Source of the DNA: Verrucomicrobiaceae bacterium
GTDB taxonomy: Bacteria > Verrucomicrobiota > Verrucomicrobiia > Verrucomicrobiales > Verrucomicrobiaceae
Length of the DNA: 64,000 bases
Direction of reading: 5' to 3'
Assembly (NCBI GenBank): GCA_947466075.1
Contig: CANIBP010000015.1
Span: 1 to 64,000 of the forward strand
Part shown: positions 62,969-64,000 of the stretch, piece after piece
Layout: each line of letters begins with the position of its first letter
Position numbering within the stretch: the stretch's first letter is position 1
Position numbers and translations under genes: made by a program
The notes under the pieces: model-generated
What the model was told of the DNA's origin: nothing
Seen by the model: the letters and a program-made list of their open reading frames with translations, nothing else
Database searches by the model: none

Positions 62969-63889
62969 ATGAGCGCCACTACTTTCCTCGACCCCGCCGC
63001 GCTGATGCGCATCAAGTCACTCGAGTTGAGAGCCAAAGTGGTCGTCGAGGGACTCTGGAAAGGCATGCATCGCAGCCCTTACCACGGCTTCTCCGTCGAG
63101 TTCAGTGAGTACCGCGCCTACGTGCAGGGCGATGATCCGCGTTACATCGACTGGAAGGTGCTGGCGCGGAGTGATCGGACTTACATCAAGAAATTCGAGG
63201 ACGAGACGAACCTGCGTTGCCAGCTCGTCATCGATCACAGCAAGTCCATGGGCTACGGCTCGCAGAGTTACACGAAGGCCGATTATGCGGCCACGTTGGC
63301 TGCCACGCTCGCATCATTCTTGATGAAGCAGGGCGATGCCGCCGGACTCACCACCTTTGCCGAAGGCATTGAAGAACATCTGCCGCCGCGCAATCGCCCT
63401 GGCCATCTGCGCCGCATCATTACCCAGTTGGAGCGGCCAGCGAAGGCCACTGGCACCTCTCTCGCTGTTTCCATCGGTCAGCTTGCCGATCTGCTGCGCA
63501 AGCGCGGTATGATCTGCCTCATCACCGATCTCCTCGCGCCCATTGAGCACTTGGAGAAGCAACTCGCCCTCCTCGGCGCAATGGGTCACGACCTTGTACT
63601 GTTCCATCTCATGGATCGCGCCGAGATCGACTTCACCTTCAAAAAATCCGCCCACTTCCGCGATGCCGAAAGCGGCGCTGAACGTTTCATCGACCCGCAA
63701 CTCGCCCGCGAGACCTACCTGAAGCGTCTTGCCGCTCACCGCGAGCACATCCAGCAGTCCTGCGACCGTCACAACGTTGAATACCACTGGTGCCCCACTG
63801 ATAAACCGCTCGAAGAAGTCCTCTTCACCTTCCTCAGCGCCCGCCAGCGCAAGAAGGCCTCCAAATCCTCCGCTCGCCTCGCCGCATGA
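62969..63889 (+). CDS. DUF58 domain protein
   Basis: The 306-residue protein shows DUF58 features: GMHRSPYHGFSVEFSEYRAY, DDPRYIDWKVLARSDRTYIK and a VWA-like segment with the metal-site D-x-S-x-S (IDHSKSM). The family is almost always the partner of MoxR. It is expected at the inner membrane or cytoplasm, linking MoxR to BatA-type proteins. Confidence 0.9.
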   Translation: MSATTFLDPAALMRIKSLELRAKVVVEGLWKGMHRSPYHGFSVEFSEYRAYVQGDDPRYIDWKVLARSDRTYIKKFEDETNLRCQLVIDHSKSMGYGSQSYTKADYAATLAATLASFLMKQGDAAGLTTFAEGIEEHLPPRNRPGHLRRIITQLERPAKATGTSLAVSIGQLADLLRKRGMICLITDLLAPIEHLEKQLALLGAMGHDLVLFHLMDRAEIDFTFKKSAHFRDAESGAERFIDPQLARETYLKRLAAHREHIQQSCDRHNVEYHWCPTDKPLEEVLFTFLSARQRKKASKSSARLAA

Positions 63890-63933
63890 AATCCGCGAGC
63901 ATTCGTCATTCCTCATTCTGAATTCGTCATTTC

Positions 63934-64000
63934 ATGCTCTGGCTCTTTCCATTCTACCTCCTCGGTGCCGCCGCGATCATCGCGCCGATCCTGCTGCATC
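63934..64000 (+). CDS. BatA-domain membrane protein, N-terminus only
   Basis: Twenty-two codons (MLWLFPFYLLGAAAIIAPIL, then LH) are seen before the window ends. They match the first membrane helix of BatA (aerotolerance-type) proteins, which follow moxR and DUF58 genes. Upstream, ATTCGTCATT occurs twice (63901-63910 and 63922-63931). Confidence 0.7.
   Translation, partial: MLWLFPFYLLGAAAIIAPILLH

Overview
The window looks like a chromosomal segment of a member of the Verrucomicrobiota, most like Verrucomicrobiaceae/Prosthecobacter relatives. This is inferred from gene content, not from an rRNA gene. The evidence is the density of families typical of the PVC superphylum: two DUF1501 proteins, one giant DUF1800 protein, two cytochrome-c/DUF1549/DUF1553 proteins, two PVC-type dehydrogenases with a C-terminal haem site, a formylglycine sulfatase, secreted EF-hand proteins and a zinc-ribbon Ser/Thr kinase. 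I saw no tRNA, rRNA or CRISPR array.

Layout. 1-3172 is an accessory, partly decayed stretch: an IS3-type end cuts off the start of an EcoRI-family DNA methyltransferase, followed by an intact DUF262-HNH nuclease, a one-domain sliding-clamp-like protein and a scrap zone with fragments of ada and a kinase-like gene. 3173-8295 holds RNA/nucleoid functions (RlmM-like, NdpA-like, SUI1-like), a TPR protein and a metal-binding exported protein. 8307-8628 is a MITE-like element with perfect 20-bp inverted ends. 8634-18267 is a minus-strand cassette: a giant exported DUF1800 protein, a DUF1501 protein and a pseudopilin-like membrane protein. 18436-31146 carries an exported PA14-like protein, FabV, a VOC protein, a sugar-phosphate transferase, AroD, a lipoprotein D,D-carboxypeptidase, an SGNH hydrolase, a haem dehydrogenase, a sulfatase and a Gfo/Idh oxidoreductase.

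31274-33832 is a decay zone: an IS4-family element with an exact 11-bp target duplication and at least six transposase lesions, next to a reading frame broken by two in-frame stops. 33934-35626 is rplQ-rpoA with a strong terminator. 35946-43996 has a DUF1549/1553 protein, an EF-hand protein, PhoH, a flavin-binding-like protein, an AI-2E-type permease, a fluoride exporter, a KH protein and ribosomal protein S16.

44094-50580 is a probable catabolic operon transcribed leftward (SDR dehydrogenase, GntR/FCD regulator, cytochrome-DUF1549/1553 protein, DUF1501 protein) with a REP-like hairpin pair inside it. 50684-58719 contains a hypothetical membrane protein, an EF-hand esterase, a frameshifted PVC dehydrogenase, a DUF5069-like protein and a Ser/Thr kinase. 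58812-64000 has RluD, an ArsC/Spx-like protein, an esterase and the start of a moxR-DUF58-batA operon interrupted by an unusual small gene.

Taken together the exported enzymes, sulfatase, SGNH hydrolase, esterases and haem dehydrogenases suggest breakdown of complex, possibly sulfated and acylated polysaccharides outside the inner membrane. The most unusual structures are the modules nested inside other domains of the 2,478-residue DUF1800 protein, the MITE, and the clamp-like gene beside a broken restriction-modification locus.
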